Assembly: GCA_034428595.1 (NCBI GenBank)
Contig: DAOUHO010000147.1
Span: forward strand, 1-22,361
DNA: 22,361 bases
Source: JAJECS01 sp034428595
GTDB taxonomy: Bacteria > Chloroflexota > UBA11872
Reading direction: 5' to 3'
The notes below the pieces were generated by a model. The model was not told where the DNA came from and ran no database searches. It worked only from the letters and a program-made list of their open reading frames with translations. This document shows positions 20,241 to 22,361 of the stretch, in pieces. Numbering within the stretch: position 1 is the stretch's first letter; every line of letters begins with the position of its first letter. The translations under genes and the position numbers were made by a program.

Positions 20241-21091
20241 TGGAGGCCAGGACAACGAGAGCCCTCGCGACTCAGTCGCCGACGGCCCCGTCGGCGAACG
20301 ACGGCGCGCCGGCGAACGGCCCCGCCAAACCCGACGTGCTGGTCACCGAGAACTTGAAATTCTGGTATGGCAACACGATGGCGCTATCGGGCATCTCCCT
20401 CAACATTCCGCAGCACGAGGTAATGGCCATCATCGGTCCGTCCGGGTGTGGCAAGAGCACCTATCTGCGCTGCCTGAACCGCATGAACGACCTCATTTCG
20501 AGCGCTCGCGTCGAAGGACGCGTCATCTTCGATGGCGAGGACATTTACGCGCGCAACGTGGACCCGGTGCAGATGCGACGTCGCATCGGCATGGTGTTCC
20601 AAAAGCCGAACCCCTTCCCCAAGTCCATCTACGACAACGTTGCCTACGGGCCCAAGGTCAATGGCTACCGCGGCTCGATGGACGATCTCGTCGAGCACTC
20701 CCTACGCCAGGCGGCGCTCTGGGATGAGGTCAAGGACGTTCTCAAGAAGAGCGGCCTCGAGCTATCCGGCGGGCAGCAGCAGCGCCTCTGCATCGCCCGG
20801 GCGCTCGCCGTCGAGCCGGACGTGATTCTCATGGACGAGCCCTGCTCGGCCCTGGACCCCATCGCGACCACCCGCATCGAAGACCTTATTCGCGAGCTGC
20901 GCGAGAACTACACCATCGTGATCGTCACTCACAACATGCAGCAGGCCGCACGCGTCTCCGACCGCACGGCCTTCTTCATGATTGACGAGCAAAGCTCCGG
21001 CTCGCTCGTGGAGGTCGACGAGACCCAGCGACTCTTCACCACACCGACTGATCAGCGCACAGAGGACTACATCACCGGCCGCTTCGGCTAG
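20240..21091 (+). CDS. pstB: Phosphate ABC transporter ATPase PstB
   Basis: 283 residues. Walker A GPSGCGKST (66-74), the PstB-specific RCLNRMNDLI after it, Q-loop MVFQKPNPFPKSIYDNVAYG (118-137), signature LSGGQQQRLCIARALA (175-190), Walker B VILMDEPCSALDPIAT (195-210) and H-loop VTHNMQQAARVSD (H231). The 'KPNPFP' and 'DEPCSALDPI' phrases are diagnostic for PstB. An Ala/Pro/Asn-rich N-terminal extension of about 32 residues precedes the domain, and most homologues lack it; the start is nonetheless fixed by the one-base overlap with pstA. It hydrolyses ATP for phosphate uptake at the cytoplasmic face. Confidence 0.96.
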   Translation: MEARTTRALATQSPTAPSANDGAPANGPAKPDVLVTENLKFWYGNTMALSGISLNIPQHEVMAIIGPSGCGKSTYLRCLNRMNDLISSARVEGRVIFDGEDIYARNVDPVQMRRRIGMVFQKPNPFPKSIYDNVAYGPKVNGYRGSMDDLVEHSLRQAALWDEVKDVLKKSGLELSGGQQQRLCIARALAVEPDVILMDEPCSALDPIATTRIEDLIRELRENYTIVIVTHNMQQAARVSDRTAFFMIDEQSSGSLVEVDETQRLFTTPTDQRTEDYITGRFG

Positions 21092-21105
21092 GGAGGAAGG
21101 CGCTC

Positions 21106-21834
21106 ATGCCGCGCCAGGAATACGTCCAGCGTCTGAATGAACTCCAGGATGAAATCCTGCTTGTCGGGTCGATGGTTGATAAGGCGGTCCAGCGCGCCGT
21201 GGAAGCCCTGCGGACTCGCGACGCCGCTCTAGCCCAGGCGGTGATCGACGCCGACGATGACATCGACGCGCGTCAGATCCAGCTCGAAGAGCAAGCCATC
21301 GACATCATGGCCACCCAGCAACCGATGGCCAGCGATCTGCGCCAGCTGGTCACGGCCCTCCACGTGGCCGACGAGCTGGAGCGCATGGGCGACTACGCCG
21401 AAGGCATCGCCAAGATCACGCTGCTTATGGGCGAGCAGGCGCCCATCAAGCCATTGATCGATATTCCCCGCATGGCCGACATCGCCCGCGAGATGATGCG
21501 CGCCAGCCTGGATGCGTTGGTGGCCCGCGATATCGAGGCCGCGTCTGCCGTTTGGCAGCGGGACGATGAGGTCGACGAGCTCTACGAGCAGGTCTACCGC
21601 GAGCTCGTCACGCATATGATCGCGGATCCCAAGAAGATCGAGCGCGCGACCTATTTGATCTGGGTGGCCCACAACATCGAGCGCATTGCCGACCGCGCCA
21701 CAAACATCGCCGAGCGCGTGATATTCGTGAGCACGGGCCAGATTCCCACGCGCGAAGAGTGGTGGGATAAGCGCCTCACCGAGCGCAGCAATGGCGACGG
21801 CGCCGACGGCAGGCTTCCACCGGTCGGGGTCTAG
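21106..21834 (+). CDS. phoU: Phosphate signalling protein PhoU
   Basis: 242 residues, all helical, with the two three-helix bundles of PhoU. Each has the acidic metal-site motif: ELERMGDYAEGIAKI (about 94-108) and NIERIADRATNIAERV (about 191-206). PhoU links the Pst transporter to the PhoR-type kinase, shutting down the regulon when phosphate is plentiful. The start is supported by AGGGAGGAAGG directly upstream. It is 14 bases after pstB and part of the same transcript. Confidence 0.96.
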   Translation: MPRQEYVQRLNELQDEILLVGSMVDKAVQRAVEALRTRDAALAQAVIDADDDIDARQIQLEEQAIDIMATQQPMASDLRQLVTALHVADELERMGDYAEGIAKITLLMGEQAPIKPLIDIPRMADIAREMMRASLDALVARDIEAASAVWQRDDEVDELYEQVYRELVTHMIADPKKIERATYLIWVAHNIERIADRATNIAERVIFVSTGQIPTREEWWDKRLTERSNGDGADGRLPPVGV

Positions 21835-21850
21835 CGAGCGGCGCGTCGCC

Positions 21851-22270
21851 ATGGCTGCCCCGCGCGTACTGTTCGTCTGCCGGCGCAACGCCGGCCGCAG
21901 TCAGATGGCTGCCGCCTTCCCGGCGCACCACGGCCAGGGCAAGGTGATCGTCGCTTCCGCCGGCACGGCGCCCGCGGATACCGTGGATCCGACGGTGGCC
22001 GCGGCGATGCGCGAGATCGGCATCGACATTCGCAAGAACCTGCCGCGCCGCATCTCGGAAGCCGATGTACGCGCCACCGACATCTGCATCACCATGGGGT
22101 GCGGCGACCAGTGCCCGGTCCTCCCCAACGTGCGCTACATCGATTGGCCCTTCGTCGATCCCGCCGGCCGCCACCTGGCCGACGTGCGCCCGATTCGGGA
22201 TGGCATCGAGCGCAATGTTCAAGCGCTGCTTGCCGAGTTGGGAGTCCAGCCCGCGCCTATGCCTAGCTGA
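21851..22270 (+). CDS. arsC: Arsenate reductase ArsC, low-molecular-weight phosphatase family
   Basis: 139 residues from ATG 21851. The phosphatase P-loop C-x5-R-S is complete (C10-R-R-N-A-G-R-S17), in the wording 'VCRRNAGRSQMA' that marks arsenate reductases rather than tyrosine phosphatases. TMGCGDQCPVLP supplies two further Cys (C84, C88) for the redox relay, and WPFVDPAG gives the Asp-Pro acid loop (D103). The ending VRPIRDGIERNVQALLAEL is typical of actinobacterial and Chloroflexota ArsC. It reduces arsenate to arsenite. It lies 16 bases after phoU, so it probably shares the phosphate-starvation transcript, which makes sense because Pst also admits arsenate. A longer in-frame start at 21791 overlaps phoU by 44 bases and adds unconserved residues. 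No arsenite efflux gene is visible in the window. Confidence 0.88.
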   Translation: MAAPRVLFVCRRNAGRSQMAAAFPAHHGQGKVIVASAGTAPADTVDPTVAAAMREIGIDIRKNLPRRISEADVRATDICITMGCGDQCPVLPNVRYIDWPFVDPAGRHLADVRPIRDGIERNVQALLAELGVQPAPMPS

Positions 22271-22347
22271 CCGGAGCCGCTGGCTCTAGGCTGATAGGCC
22301 ATGGTCCAACACAATCTGCGCGGGCGTGGACCGATGGGCCGTAGGGG

Positions 22348-22361
22348 CGGTTCGCGAACCG
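22348..22361. repeat. 14-base palindrome at the window edge
   Basis: CGGTTCGCGAACCG is a perfect palindrome, preceded by GTAGGGG. If the sequence continues with CCCCTAC it would be a long hairpin of the GTAGGGGCGG type that I associate with Chloroflexota intergenic repeats. The right half lies outside the window. Confidence 0.45.

Overview
The window is a piece of a GC-rich bacterial chromosome (hand-counted lines in the core genes are about 68% GC), most likely from a member of the Chloroflexota. The main clue is the phosphate-binding lipoprotein, whose Lys/Glu/Val-rich stalk after the lipid-anchored Cys is typical of substrate-binding lipoproteins in that phylum. The phosphate block also uses Gram-positive-style Tat/lipobox export, and the MFP/ATPase/permease exporter has no TolC-like partner nearby, as expected of a monoderm. 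The phylum call is an inference; there is no rRNA or other marker gene here.

Layout. 1-200: C-terminal end of a membrane protein. 211-1856: a RidA-type enamine/imine deaminase divergent from a metal-dependent amidohydrolase. 1874-6701 (minus): a three-gene exporter operon (membrane-fusion protein, ATPase, MacB/FtsX-type permease), whose fusion protein carries an unusually long chain of about 16 helical repeats of 33 residues. 6857-8718: an aldo/keto reductase converging on a lipoprotein with a duplicated helical module. 8719-9190: non-coding DNA with a dispersed hairpin repeat and a 5' stub of a thiamine-diphosphate enzyme gene. 9191-11793 (minus): a five-gene AT-richer cassette encoding MauE-like, MauD-like, a Tat-exported protein with 13 Cys in its last 70 residues, an orphan protein and a c-type cytochrome lipoprotein. 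12101-14849: an intact thiamine-diphosphate enzyme converging on a quinone-oxidoreductase-like protein. 14968-22270: a complete phosphate regulon (response regulator, sensor kinase, pstS, pstC, pstA, pstB, phoU) ending in an ArsC-type arsenate reductase. The window ends inside a palindrome.

How the genes work together. In the phosphate block, the two-component pair probably senses phosphate through Pst and PhoU and acts at 11-bp-spaced direct repeats upstream of pstS. A perfect 14-bp hairpin after pstS could set the ratio of binding protein to permease. ArsC would handle arsenate that enters through the phosphate transporter.

The most interesting region is 9040-12134. Methylamine-dehydrogenase maturation-type proteins (MauE, MauD) sit beside a small Tat-exported Cys/Trp-rich protein and a cytochrome, but there is no heavy subunit (MauB) and no MauG in the window. 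The cassette lies between two copies of an about 82-bp segment holding the promoter-proximal region and first 11 codons of the thiamine-diphosphate enzyme gene. It therefore looks like an insertion that duplicated or regenerated the 5' end of its host gene. Its role is unknown; I read it as a candidate periplasmic redox system built around a disulfide-rich, MauA-like small protein.
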